From: Zhengitettix transpicula
Lineage: Eukaryota; Arthropoda; Insecta; Orthoptera; Tetrigidae
NCBI GenBank assembly: GCA_037074705.1
Contig: CM073593.1
Span: 11,971,001 to 12,035,000 of the forward strand
DNA length: 64,000 bases
Direction of reading: 5' to 3'
A model generated the notes under the pieces. It was not told where the DNA came from and ran no database searches. It saw nothing but the letters and a program-made list of their open reading frames with translations. A program made the position numbers and the translations under genes. Positions 1 to 10,599 of the stretch are shown piece by piece; within the stretch, counting starts at the first letter, position 1, and each line of letters begins with the position of its first letter.

Positions 1-1917
1 CAATCAATCCCAGAGGCCGACGCCTTAGCCAGTGGTCAACCCCTGAGTCAACGCCTTGCAGTGGTCCTGACTAACGTCATCACTGCAGTTAACCCGTTTT
101 GCTGGCTGTGAGATACGGAGACGTCGGTACGAGAGCTACAGCAAGCAACACAACACAGAATAACAGTACGTATTTGGTACGGGCAGCAGATCTTTTCTAT
201 GTAAAAACCACAGGTGCCTGAGATAAGAGTTTTTCATGCTTAACTGTAAAAAACTTATATAAAATTTCTTTAATGGTCAATAATTTATTGATTTAACGTA
301 AAAACCCAGCGCACAAAAAAAATCTTCACAATAAACTAGAGTTGAAAAAGTGATGTGAAGGTTTTAGTGAGATGTAATTCAAAAATTGTTGTTTCCTTGG
401 AATTCAATTTTTTACTATAACCATTTTATCATAGTATTATTGCTAGGGCTTGAAGAAACATCCTTGAGGCACCTTCAGATTCTCTTTAATTATTAATATT
501 TAATTATTGAAAACGTAATTAGTTTTTGAGTTCATAAGTTCAGAGTAGACCCAAAGATTCTGTCTTTAACTACTTGATAACGTCACCAGCACTTTTCTAC
601 TACACTGCTTCCATGGAAATTGTAAACGTGTAAAATCCAGATATCAATTTTTTTACTCTTTAGGATCAAAATTAAATTTTTGTTTTAAAGTCAATTTACG
701 GTCTAAAAATTCATCATCAGAGCAAACGTGTTTTGTGTCGACACAATATAAGTTTAATAAACCTGATCGTAATTACCAGATCCGCTGTTGTTCATGCTTC
801 TGCTGATGAAGTCGTTGAATCATGGCGAGATTTTAAGGCTTCTCACTCATTTATGAATTTAATAAAATCGTCGAAAAATTGAGACTTGTAAAATACATAA
901 ACAGTCTGATAAATTCCTATATGAATTTATTTTCCTTACAAAGAGTTCCTGCAATCTCTGAAATTGGTGACATCAGGACGAACATGCATACATAAGATGC
1001 CACCATTTTGCAAACCACTAAATTCGATACCGTTCATAATTTTTCAGTTCCATAAACTATCACCAGAAAGTTGAATTACGAAATAAACAATTGCGTAAGT
1101 CGAAATTTAATAAAATAATGTGTCTGATACCCCCAAATTTAAGGTTTGTATCGGTCAACATCCCAAAATATCTCAAACTGAATTAAACTTTTTGTATCAC
1201 TGCTTCAAGATTTCCAGAACGGTTTTCTGTGAAAATTTGTTTTGCATAATTTCATCACAAATTTTCTGCTGACATAAAAATGACGCAATTAAAATCTCCT
1301 ACTCGGCTCGATCTGACTCTCGGTGCTCCTACCAAATCAGAGTTGTAATTCTCATGGCGACGAAAAAAATTAACTACATTGGCAAGTCCGTGTCCACAAA
1401 GTTCAGCTGTAAGTTAATTTAACGTGTCTTTGGCTTTGAGAGTGAGAGGGTTTTGTTTGGCTAGGAGGAAGGTCGTGTTATCGGAGCAGGTGGGCGTTAC
1501 AAAGGAACTCCTTATCGGGTGACACCTGCCGTACGCCCTTTCCCATTTCGTAACTGTGCTTATCGGTTTTCCTGGAGTCCTGTACGTGGTTAGAGTTTGA
1601 AAGTTTCAAATTAAGGAGAAAACTTGAACGTAGTAACATTCCCTACAAAATGTTAGCGCACCTAAAAATACAACTGGGACCTGAATAAAAATTTAAACAC
1701 TGGAAATTATGTTCAAAGAGCAGATTTGTCCTGTTCAGGATTTAAATTTGAAAAACTTAGTAAACCGCTAACGTTAGTGCATGCATACGATGAGAGCGTT
1801 GTCCTGTTATAATGAAACCATTAGAGGTATCAACGTAGGAAATGAAGTTATGATACTAGAAAAAAGTCCAAGTAGATTGAGAAAGTGTCATATTTACGCA
1901 ATTAGCATCCTTTTTCG
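1..1917. other. AT-rich non-coding stretch
   Basis: No open frame with coding character, RNA gene or repeat shared with the rest of the window was seen here. It is probably intronic or intergenic. Confidence 0.5.
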
Positions 1918-1962
1918 TAATTATAATTATTAATATATATTATTAATAATTATAATAATTAA
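1918..1962. repeat. AT-only near-palindrome
   Basis: About 45 bases made only of A and T, reading nearly the same on both strands around a central TATATA. It could extrude as a hairpin. It may simply be low-complexity sequence. Confidence 0.5.
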
Positions 1963-2028
1963 TTTTATTTAGTCACATAATGTTTGACACGCTGTGGTAC
2001 GTACGCTTGTAATAATATATATTAAACG

Positions 2029-2505
2029 ACGACTTTTCATTTTTTTTAGGCAACAGACTACATGAGGGTAATCTACACGGAGGCAACTGCCCTTTAATAG
2101 CATAGGAAGGGATTTGAAAGGGGGGATGCGGAGCGTAGAGGAAGGTAGCCAAGTGTTAACTAGAGCCCCCGGAGTATGGATTAAGGTTCCTACCCGGCAA
2201 TTCGCCTCAAAGTGATGCAGGGAAAACCCTAGAAAAACCTGAATCAGGTAGATCGGGCGTTGGGTACTTGTCCCACGCCCTTCCGATGGCGGGAGAAGGG
2301 TTAGCTGTGGGGGTCTCAGTTTTCCCTTCGCCATGCCTCGACCAGTTTAGGAGGCAGCTGGCCGACTATTCCAATAGGAATAGCGGACAACTCTTACCGT
2401 ATACCCAAGGTTTGCGTCCCCGGAACCTTAGTTCAAAAAACCAGAGAGATGTGAAGACATCCCCCAAAGGTAGCCTCCGCCAGAGCTCGCTAAACGACTT
2501 TTCAT
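2029..2505 (-). mobile_element. SINE-like poly-A element, copy S1 (5'-truncated), with target duplication
   Basis: A copy of a family found seven times here (also near 12.2, 14.3, 21.1, 29.4, 58.4 and 60.1 kb). On the minus strand it ends in '...GTAGTCTGTTGCCT' followed by an A-run at 2041-2048. It is flanked by a direct duplication, ACGACTTTTCAT, at 2029-2040 and 2494-2505. Poly-A plus a variable-length duplication indicates target-primed reverse transcription with LINE machinery supplied in trans. It starts internally compared with copy S4, so it is 5'-truncated. The reading frame at 2268-2510 lies antisense inside it and is not a gene. Confidence 0.8.
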
Positions 2506-3049
2506 TATAAAATAAGCGTATTAATAAAACAAATTAATAAACATCGTTGCGTTTCGGAACTTATTTCATTCAGGCTGTGATCCGATGGAAACGTTTTTCT
2601 TGAAGTTACAAACGCTTCTTCAGTCTGACTATGACGATTACTTGTTATAACTTATCGCTTTTACTACTTATACAGAATACGTTTTTATTTAGCTTAAAAA
2701 ATAGCGTAACTAAAAGTTGTGAAAATTATATAATATGATATGTATATTTGTATGAGGACTCCTGATTTAGTCTGTAAGTACGAGGGTGGTCTGCAAAGTT
2801 TCCGATTTCAACTATGAAGATAGCAGAACTTGCCAATAATAGCTAGGTTATGTGTTTGCGTATGTCTTGTAAGAATTCTCACCAAAATTTCAACCATTTC
2901 AGAAGCGCAGTTGTTGTTTGACAACCGTTTGAGTGTTTCTGTATATATGGAGAAAAATCGAGTATCGAGCTGTCATTAAATATTTCTTGTTTGAATTGCA
3001 ATACGCCCACGATAATTAAAGGGGTCTAGTAAAAAATCCCGATACGCAC
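2506..3049. other. AT-rich non-coding stretch with a weak MITE-like motif
   Basis: At 2545-2575 the minus strand reads CCTGAATGAAATAAG followed by TTCCGAAACGC. This resembles the motif shared by the foldback elements at 30.2 and 42 kb, but no paired inverted arm was found. Nothing else was recognised. Confidence 0.35.
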
Positions 3050-3540
3050 ATGCCTGATGCACGTTTTCCCGACAGGACAAAATCTGGATTGACGTTTTCC
3101 CGACAGGACAAAATCCCCATTGCCATTTGCCCGTTAGTACATTACCACGATCGACGTTTTCCCGACAAGTCATTTCCCCGATGGATCATTTTCCCGAAAG
3201 GCGAGTTTTTACGAAATAAAGCATAATATTAATATTATAGGACACTTTTAAATAAAGTAATTAATTAATTCGTGGAACAATTTCAAGCAATCTTGGTTCA
3301 CGTATCACTTAAGATCCACGAACAACCCTGTGAAATTCAGATAACTCTAGCACCCCTATGGTAGAAGAGGGGTGGCATTTTCAAATTACAAAATATGCGA
3401 TAACTGCCTACATTGGCGCCATATATGTAGTTTACCGGGTTGCGGACATTCATAATGCCACTCTGGATGCTTTCACCCACTAAACGCAAGAGGAGGTTGT
3501 GTGAAAGGGGTAGACAAAAAATTGCGATGACCACCAAGAC
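3050..3540. repeat. Left arm of a large inverted repeat (partner at about 5650-6045)
   Basis: Read in reverse complement, this stretch matches 5650-6045 in order. Shared landmarks are TTTTCCCGAAAGGCGAGTTT with its neighbouring AATATTAATATTATA, the GTGGAACAATTTCAAGCAA segment, the GATCCACGAACAACCCTG segment, and the poly-pyrimidine 'CACCCCT' block next to ACAAAATATGC. The arms are several hundred bases long and the spacer is about 2.1 kb. This fits a foldback DNA element or two divergent copies of one repeat. The spacer has since received a MITE and an H-type element. Confidence 0.7.
3061..3184. repeat. 31-bp minisatellite, four units
   Basis: Four consecutive 31-base units start at 3061, 3092, 3123 and 3154. 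Most begin ACGTTTTCCCGACA. Units one and two differ only near their ends and unit three is the most diverged. A partial fifth unit follows at 3185. The array lies in the inverted-repeat arm, and the right-hand arm has a shorter version of it (around 5966-6045). Confidence 0.8.
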
Positions 3541-3663
3541 TGTTGTTGAATCCAGTGGTTTGGGAGTTTAGTTATGGCATCGGGAATCGAACATTTTGGA
3601 CTTTACAGGAACCTTAAAGAATAATAATAGAAAAAATTTACGTCTGAATGAAAGTAATTAATG

Positions 3664-3882
3664 AGAAAGATAGCCAAGTCAGACAAAATAAGTGATAATA
3701 TAAAAACCACACAACGTTTCCGGGATCCTTGTGCCTTTCCTCGGGTACGAAGAAGAGCCTAGAGCTTTTGAGTTTTCTGAACTGACGAGTGCAGCTTCGC
3801 ACCTGAGTAAAGCGACAAGGATCCCAGAAACGTTGTGTGTATTTATATTATCAATTATTTTGTCTGAATTGGCTACTTTTCT
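3664..3882. mobile_element. Foldback MITE, type C, copy 1
   Basis: Two arms of about 68 bases (3664-3732 and 3815-3882) are inverted copies. They run from AAGATAGCCAAGTCAGACA through CACACAACGTTTC to GGATCCTTGT. The loop contains GAAGAAGAGCCTAGAGC. The same structure occurs at 53857-54067, and one arm plus loop occurs at 26673-26800. There is no coding capacity, so any transposase would act in trans. Confidence 0.85.
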
Positions 3883-4479
3883 TATTTATTAATATTAAAA
3901 TAATACACATTAATTCCATACATATATAATGTTCTACCCAATCCACCTCCCATCCATTTTAAGGATGTTAAAACTATTAATTACATCGACAATAACAGTA
4001 TTAATCATTTATTTGAAGTTTAATAAGGTAGTATTTCATTTTTTTGGTGCATCCTAAATTCAGCCCCATAAGTAACATGTGTACTGTTAGTGATTAGTAC
4101 TGAAATCAATTTTTATGTAATGTTGGTAATTTGTGTAAGTAAAACACGTAAAACAATAAGCCGTCTGTATTTTGTACCGATACCAACTGTTTCTTGTAAT
4201 ATATTATAATAAAAATCATTCATGTACAAAGTTTCGTTAAAATTGATTCACAGGTTTATGATTTTAAGCGAAATTATTTTACAAATATAAAACTAAATAC
4301 GGTATTATTGATATTATATTTTTATTAATAAATTTTTCGTGGTTGAGCACCAAGTTCTGATTTCTCCATGTTGACGTTTCTGCGGTCATTCTCTACCGCT
4401 GTCTTCAAGCAACTATTATTAATGATTTACACCGGGAAAGCTTACATTAATTAATTTATATTATTGATATTTATTTCTA
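3883..4479. other. AT-rich stretch with a J-family fragment
   Basis: Positions about 4325-4440 ('AATTTTTCGTGGTTGAGCAC' ... 'TTGACGTTTCTGCGG' ... 'GCTGTCTTCA') match 57616-57700 and so are repeat-derived. The rest shows nothing recognisable. Confidence 0.5.
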
Positions 4480-5381
4480 ACTAGCTGAGTGCCCGGCGTT
4501 GCCCGTATCTTATTTATATAAACCCGAAAAAGAATTTAATTCTATATTAATCTTTAGTCAAGAAGACACAACCTAAATCTAACTATTCCTAGTTCCGTAC
4601 ACAATTTCGACCAATAGTGCTTTAATTGAACAGCTATAAAATACATTGAATTTTATTGCATCAATCTCAACAAACATACCTCCGAATTTCTTAACCAATA
4701 CATAAATATACTACATTAATTTAATAGCTATAAGATACATAGAATTTAATTGCATAATAGCAACAAACATACCATTGTTATTCTTTAGAAATATAATTCT
4801 CCGCGAACAAATAATTGTCAGTAAGTCTTCAGACAGTACTTCTTGAGTATTGCAGGATATAATTGTCCATCAGTATTCGCACATTACGAAGGATTGAAGT
4901 GATCAAATTGATAGCTACATTCCAAATGTAAAGAAATGGTGGCCATATTGCACTCACTAAATTAACTAACATTTTCCGCAACGATTGTAAAGTATTTTGT
5001 ATTGTTTTTTATTATCACTCGATGGAGTATTACTGGATAGAATTATACTTTTATTCAATGAAAATATTTCTGCTTCATTTCATTACGGAAAAATCGAACT
5101 ATTTCCTTTGTTCGTCGCGTAGTAACGTCTCTCTCTGTCGCGTGATGTCATGATATATTGGCGCGCAGTAATTTATCACTTAATGATCACGTTTTAAAAT
5201 TATAATTCTTTTCACATTTATGCTAGTGGTTTGTCACCCCCACAGTACCGGTTCTCGATTTTGGCAGAATACGTATACCAATTTTTGTTGCATTCTGTCC
5301 ACGCGATAAAATTTGTATAAAGAACAACGTAAATACATACATACATACATACAAATATACCTCCATTTTTATTATATAGAT
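4480..5381 (+). mobile_element. H-type dispersed element, copy H1
   Basis: It begins ACTAGCTGAGTGCCCGGCGT and ends in ATTATATAGAT after a short (CATA)n run. A homologous copy in the same orientation is at 60930-61678, with long colinear matches such as AACAGCTATAAAATACATTG and GTCGCGTAGTAACGTCTCTC. The same first 20 bases open the element at 38147. No ORF is left. Its class (LINE 3' end or non-autonomous DNA element) cannot be decided by eye. Confidence 0.75.
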
Positions 5382-5649
5382 TATTTTCATAGGTCGCCAA
5401 GGCCAACTTAACCCTGCTGGAATTATATAACTAAAATAAGCGAGTACCGTAACACCGCTTTCGACAGCAATAACGGGTGATATCAAAATATTATCACCTC
5501 TTTTCACCCCCACCCATAGGGGTTAAACTGTAACTTAACCCTGCTGGAATGCCATAGCTAAACTCAGCGACTTCCAAAACACTGGATTGGACACCAATCT
5601 TGTAAGTCAGCTACAATGTTTGTCACCCCACATCATACCTGTCGTCTTG
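5382..5649 (+). repeat. G-type repeat modules, two degenerate units
   Basis: Two partial units carry the signatures 'AACCCTGCTGGAAT' then 'ACTAAA...AGCGA' (about 5410 and 5535). They resemble 'GTCGTAACTAAACACAGTGA' near 38376. They run in the same orientation as the 38-kb element and opposite to the arrays at 10.6 and 18.1 kb. Confidence 0.5.
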
Positions 5650-6045
5650 GCTCTAGGGGATGTAATTCGACACTAAAAGCATCTAGAATGGGTTTATGAA
5701 TCTGAGAGACACCGTAAACTATTTATTTGGCATCAATATAGGCTGGTATTGCATATTTTGTATTTTCAAAATGTCACCCCCCCCCCCTTCTACCCACCCA
5801 AAGGGGTGATACAGTTATCGTAATTTCTCAGGGTTGTTCGTGGATCTTAAGTGGAACGTGTACCAAGTTTGCTTGAAATTGTTCCACGCATTAATGAATA
5901 ACTTAATTTACAAAGTGTTCTACAATATTAATATTATGATTTATTTCGTAAAAACTCGCCTTTCGGGAAAATGACCTGTCGGAAAAATGTCAATCGGGAT
6001 TTTGCTGTACGGAAAACATGCATCAGGAATGTGTGTGTGACGGGC
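5650..6045. repeat. Right arm of the large inverted repeat (partner 3050-3540)
   Basis: It is the reverse-complement counterpart of the left arm, including GGTTGTTCGTGGATCTTAAG, TTGAAATTGTTCCACGC and AAAACTCGCCTTTCGGGAAA. It contains a 10-base C run at about 5777-5786. A mariner remnant begins immediately after it. Confidence 0.7.
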
Positions 6046-6059
6046 AAACGTCCGAATCC

Positions 6060-6700
6060 CAAATGAAAGACGAGTTGGACGCTGTCACTTACCACCGTGA
6101 AATATGAATTTAAACGAGGCCATACAAGTTGGGATTCGATGAACCTTCGAGGCGTCTGAAAGCTGTAAGCACTGACGATAAAATTCCTTAAGTCCACGAA
6201 ATGATACTAGACAAGCGTCGAATTGAAGTAACAGAGATATAAAAGGATATGAATATGTCCAAATAATGTGTTCGTCACTTAATGAATCAAGAATTACGCA
6301 TGAGAAATATGTCAGCGCATTGGGTACCGCGTTTGCTCACGTTATACCAAAAACATGTTCGAATGAACATTTCCAATGCTCCGTTGGCACAGTTTAGGCG
6401 CCGATTAATTACTGTAGATGAAACTTGGATTCACCATTAAACTTCATAAACAAAAATACAGTTAAAACAGTGGACAGAAAAGTGATAATCGGTTCCGAGA
6501 AAAAGCAAAAACTGTTGTTTTTTTTTTGGCTGGGGAACTGATGGCAACTGTTTTTTTGGGATAGTCGTGGAGTTATCTAAATTGATTATCTTCAAAAAGG
6601 AAAACACATTACAGGAGCATACTATGCATCATTACTTGACAAAATGAAGGCCGAAATTGTGGAAAAACGGTCACATTTACAGAAAAAAAATTGTTTCAGC
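6060..6700 (+). pseudogene. mariner-family transposase remnant (DNA transposon)
   Basis: Read across several frames on the plus strand, this encodes in order the pieces expected of a mariner transposase: an N-terminal segment with EFKRGHTSW, the block with DKRRIEVTEI, a segment with LRMRNMSAHWVPRLL, the VDETWIHH block that holds the first catalytic aspartate, and FWDSRGV followed by IDYLQKGKHITGAYYASLLD, which holds the second. In-frame stops and frame changes (for example after VTEI and after WIHH) make it non-functional. The third catalytic region is missing because homology stops at about 6697 in an A-run. No terminal inverted repeats were found. It sits just outside the inverted-repeat block. 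The antisense frame at 5934-6197 is a by-product. Confidence 0.85.
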
Positions 6701-6837
6701 AAGAAAAAAGAACCGTCACACACCTCAGCGGTTGCCATGCCTTAAACTGCTTTTCACCATTCTTATTTACCAGGTCGAAGCTAAACGTTGAGCTCGGAGG
6801 ATAGAAATTTTTTTGTAAAATGAGGAGGCCATCACCT

Positions 6838-7425
6838 TGTGGTGAGCTTAAAGTCAAATTAATTAATGATATGCTGTTTTTTGGGCGCCACCTGCAAGAA
6901 TTGTTCTTGCAGGAAAGGGAAATACAATATTTAGTTAATAAAAACAAGAATTCATTTTATGAGAATTTATATAAAACGAAAGCTCTCCAGCCTTCCAGGG
7001 ATGCATGTAACCCCCTCCCTTTCTCAAGATTAACCGTGGTTCTCCTCGTAGCAAACCGACGCGATACCCGGAAGCATGGAATGCGACTTACCAGGTCTGC
7101 AGCTCGGACAGGGTCGACTCCCGTTGGCGACTCTCTCTCTCCGCAGCATTCGCAGAAGACGACCGGAGACGTACGTGCAAAACCAAAATCTTTCAGGATC
7201 AACTCTCCCTGACCACTCTCACCGACGGTCCGTCCCGGTCGTCTACCCCTTCCTTGGCCGACCCTGACCTTGCTTGCGGGACTTGCGGATTTTCCAATCC
7301 ACCCCGCCATTGTCTTGAGTCTGCTGCTCGACCCCGGCAAGCCACATTCTCATGCTTCCAGGCAGTAATTTAGGCAACAGTTATAAAAAATATTTTGTAA
7401 CAAATCGATAACTAAAGGCGCACCA
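6838..7425 (-). mobile_element. LTR-B copy 1 with primer-binding site
   Basis: On the minus strand an LTR runs from 7425 (TGGTGCGCC...) to 6893 (...TTGCA). Two bases later comes TGGCGCCCAA (6890-6881), a standard tRNA primer-binding site, then about 43 bases of leader. The whole unit recurs at 9297-9999 at high identity. The leader stops at the same point in both (TTGTGGTGAGC on the plus strand). Near the primer-binding site this copy carries a near-perfect hairpin, CCTGCAAGAA/TTCTTGCAGG. No gag or pol sequence was seen beside it. Frames such as 6957-7340 lie within the LTR. Confidence 0.7.
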
Positions 7426-8320
7426 TAACCTTTTAAAAACAATTATTTTGCAGAGAAAGAGGCTGAGCACTGGTTAAAGAGATGGAAACATCGCTGGGAA
7501 ATGCGTGGAGACATAAAAGGAGACCATGTAAGAAAATATAAATGAATTTGAAGAGAATATGTCATGTATGTTTTTTATGTCGGGAAGGTTTCACAACAAC
7601 CTCTTATTTTAGAATGTACATTGTTCGTAGACACGGTATTTAATGTTTCCTTACACTCGTAAAGCTTCTTCAATGATAATTGAAAATTACATATTGAATG
7701 CTTTTCACCTTAAAACTTTAAGTAACAGGACTGCATTATAAACAATTCTTGGAAAACACATTTTGTGGGAAATGTGAGCATGTGCACCTTCCAGGTAATT
7801 AATTCGAATAAAAAATTAACTCGTTAATAATTCAGACGCCGATTTCAAATTATTCCCGAGACATACGAAGAATTCGACGAATCTGTGTAAATAGTCTAAG
7901 CAGCGCAAGGCCGTTTTAAATGTCTGAAGCCAAGGTTGCATTCTTGCCATCAGCTGCAGACATAAAGCGCTCCGTACGAACAGAGGCTCACTGGGAATGC
8001 CGTAAAATTCCCGAGGGAGCCCCGATGTAAAGTGGGAACTAGATGTGATGGGTCTGTGTAATGTGCTCTGTCGCGTCATATGGGAGTTCTTAAGTGGCCT
8101 CTCAGACCAACTCTCCACTGAGTAAAACCCTCCTTGTCGTAAAGTGTAATCACGTACGTCGGTGACGCCACCATATTAATTACGTAAATAAATTCTCTGC
8201 TTTCCATGAAAAAGTACGCTACTGAATCAACTTCATACGGGTATGTTGATAAAATTCTATCCAGTATCGAGGAGCAGAATTTGCTTTTCAGTTGCTATAA
8301 TTTCACGATTTGTCTAACAA
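7426..8320. other. Sequence between the LTR-B copies; possible small exon at 7454-7527
   Basis: At 7454-7527 a TTTTGCAG acceptor-like site is followed by 74 bases open in one frame (encoding KEAEHWLKRWKHRWEMRG...), then CAT|GTAAGA, a fair donor. I do not recognise the peptide, and it could be a chance match or part of an LTR-B interior. A GC-richer patch at 7840-8110 has a minus-strand frame of 100 codons without recognisable motifs. Confidence 0.3.
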
Positions 8321-8450
8321 GACCTCCTGTGGTGTAGGGGTTAGCGTGACTACCTCGCATCTCAGAGGTCCCGGGTTCGAATACCGGCGAGTACATCGAT
8401 GTTGGTGTGCCTCAGATAATCTCTCATCAAATCAGTTACCCGACACAGCA
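8321..8450 (+). mobile_element. tRNA-derived SINE, copy T1
   Basis: The head is tRNA-like: A box TGGTGTAGGGG at 8330-8340 and B box GGTTCGAATAC at 8374-8384, set as in a tRNA gene and closest by eye to valine-type tRNAs. A non-tRNA body with CTCATCAAATCAGTTACCC follows and is shared with copy T3 (16980-17109). The acceptor stem does not close properly, so it is not a working tRNA gene. Confidence 0.8.
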
Positions 8451-9296
8451 AAAATAAGTTCCCTGAATTATTCCCTAATAACATGATCTGTTGAGGCGAC
8501 AGTAAATATATCAATAAAAAACGGTGTAGAAACGACATTATGAAAACATTATTTATATACTGTAATAAACCCTAAAGATAGGCTTTTTAAATGAAAGATT
8601 AATCAAATTTACTAACAATATTTCATTTGTGGCAATAACTCAAACAATTACAAATTTATAATATTGTATTTCTCAGGGTCTTCACTGGGTTTGATAATGG
8701 ACAGATCAATAATATTTATAATCTTATCATCAACAAATCACAGTTAAAAGAGAAGAAATTTACTAGAACGAAATTTAATTGTGAACGAAATTAAAAGTAA
8801 AAAGATTGACTCTGATTAACAATTTTAATCAAAAAGAGAACGATTTCTGACGGCTATCTTTCAATTAAGTTGACATAATTAATTGTTTTGTAAATTGTTA
8901 CTCACGTCTGGCCAGCATTACAGCGTACCTTCCATTTTCGATAACACTACTGCGGGTTTTACACTGCTTCTAAACTCACAGATTCTACACCAAATTTTAA
9001 GCCAAAATTTATATGATGTCAGGAACTCGGATGATCCTCCTTTCGTCATCTATCGGTTGACCGCTCGCCTTAGGTGAATTCTGTGATTTGTCGATTGGGT
9101 AGTCTTTATTTTTCCAGACTTAAACCGAAACTTTTGCTATTTCTGACCGGCTATGGACACAAAAACTGCTTTTTCTTAGCAGGTTTTGACGTTATACTTT
9201 TATGAATGTTTTACTTTGTCCTGCTAATTGCCAACCCTGTTGAATTCTCCTTCCAAAAACTATTATACCTCGACGAGGTCTTTCCGTGAACTGTAT
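8451..9296. other. AT-rich stretch
   Basis: It contains 'TTTCTCAGGGTCTTCACTG' at about 8670, echoed as 'CTCTCAGGGTCTTTACTG' near 15050, so part may be repeat-derived. No gene was recognised. Confidence 0.4.
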
Positions 9297-9999
9297 TGTG
9301 GTGAGCTTAAAGTCAAATTAACTAATGATATGCGATTTGTTGGGCGCCACCTGCAATAAATTATTCACCCGCAGGAAAGGGAAATACAATATTTAGTTAA
9401 TAAAAACAAGAATTCATTTTATGAGAATTTATATAAAACGAAAGCTCTCCAGCCTGCCAGGGATGCATGTAACCCCCTCCCTTTCTCAAGATTAACCGTG
9501 GTTCTCCTCGTGGCAAACCGACGCGATACCCGGAAGCATGGAATGCGACTTACCAGGTCTGCAGCTCGGACAGGATCGACTCCCGTTGGCGGCTCTCTCT
9601 CTCATCAGCATTCGCAGAAGACGACCGGAGACTCACGTGCAAAACCAAAATCTTTCAGGATCAACTCTCCCTGACCACTCTCACCGACGGTCCAAATTCA
9701 TCTCCTTGTGTTCGCAGACTTCTTTCTCTGCCTCCTCAAAATCCCTCTCTCCTGGTTGGTCCTTGTGCACACGTGACCCACTTCCATCTATTTTAGGGCC
9801 ATACCCTCCCGGTCGTCTACCCCTTCCTTGGCCGACCCTGACCTCGCTTGCGGGACTTGCGGATTTTCCAATCCACCCCGCCATTGTCTTGTGTCTGCTG
9901 CTCGACCCCGGCAAGCCACATTCCCATGCTTCCAGGCAGTAATTTAGACAACAGTTATAAAAAATATTTGGTAACAAATCGATAACTAAAAGCGCACCA
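9297..9999 (-). mobile_element. LTR-B copy 2 with primer-binding site
   Basis: Same unit as 6838-7425. The LTR is 9999 to 9352 on the minus strand, the primer-binding site TGGCGCCCAA is at 9349-9340, and the leader runs to 9297. It carries about 112 extra bases (about 9692-9805) absent from copy 1. Just upstream on the minus strand is AAAGGGGGAA (about 10017-10008), a polypurine-tract-like sequence. That puts internal-type sequence on both sides of this LTR. Confidence 0.7.
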
Positions 10000-10599
10000 T
10001 ATAATATTCCCCCTTTGAAATTGGATGAATGGAGGATCCATTCGAACGATTACAAAATAATTCGCTTGAAGTTCGCGCATGCTCCCTCACATCTGGCAAA
10101 ATACAATCCTGTGATACAATTTAATTTTTTTCTATGTGGTACTTAATTAGCATATATAGCTATAGTCCAATTTCTCATAATTCTAAGTAGTTTCCATGAC
10201 AGTATGTAATCTTAAACAGTACAGCATTACATTCACAAACAAATTAATTCGTATTTCGGATGTTCCAGCACTACAATTATTTTCACATTTGGATGCATCT
10301 TTAATTCCAACTATATCTTTAGCCCAATTGTATCCTTTAATAATTTTCGCAATCAAACCTATTTTAAAATTGAAAAAGTTTCTCCGTAACGTGGATGATA
10401 TTTGGTGAATCTATGATCTTACTGGAATACCGTAAGACGCTCGTATAATACAGGAAACCGATGAATTGAATATTGAAATGAAAATACGAAGTCAGAAACA
10501 TAAGTTTGGACAAATGGAAGATCATTCAGACTAAATGAAAATTTAACAAATTTTGAAACATGTAAACACAGTTGATATTTGCGTAAAATAAATATATGT
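10000..10599. other. AT-rich non-coding stretch
   Basis: Apart from the polypurine-like segment at 10008-10017, nothing was recognised. Confidence 0.45.

Noticed and set aside
2268..2510. Similar ORFs in several poly-A element copies (also at 12149-12367, 29659-29979, 21132-21467)
   Set aside because: The frames look related because the copies are homologous, but they differ in start, stop and frame, run on both strands, and show no protein motif.
3061..3184. CRISPR-like array
   Set aside because: Head-to-tail units with no unique spacers, in a eukaryotic repeat. It is a minisatellite.
5934..6197. 87-codon minus-strand ORF
   Set aside because: It lies antisense to the inverted-repeat arm and mariner remnant, and the plus strand carries the recognisable transposase blocks.
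6838..9999. A complete LTR retrotransposon with the two LTR-B units as its ends
   Set aside because: Both units are followed by a primer-binding site, the enclosed 1.9 kb has no gag/pol, the outer flanks do not match as a target duplication, and the interior holds a SINE.
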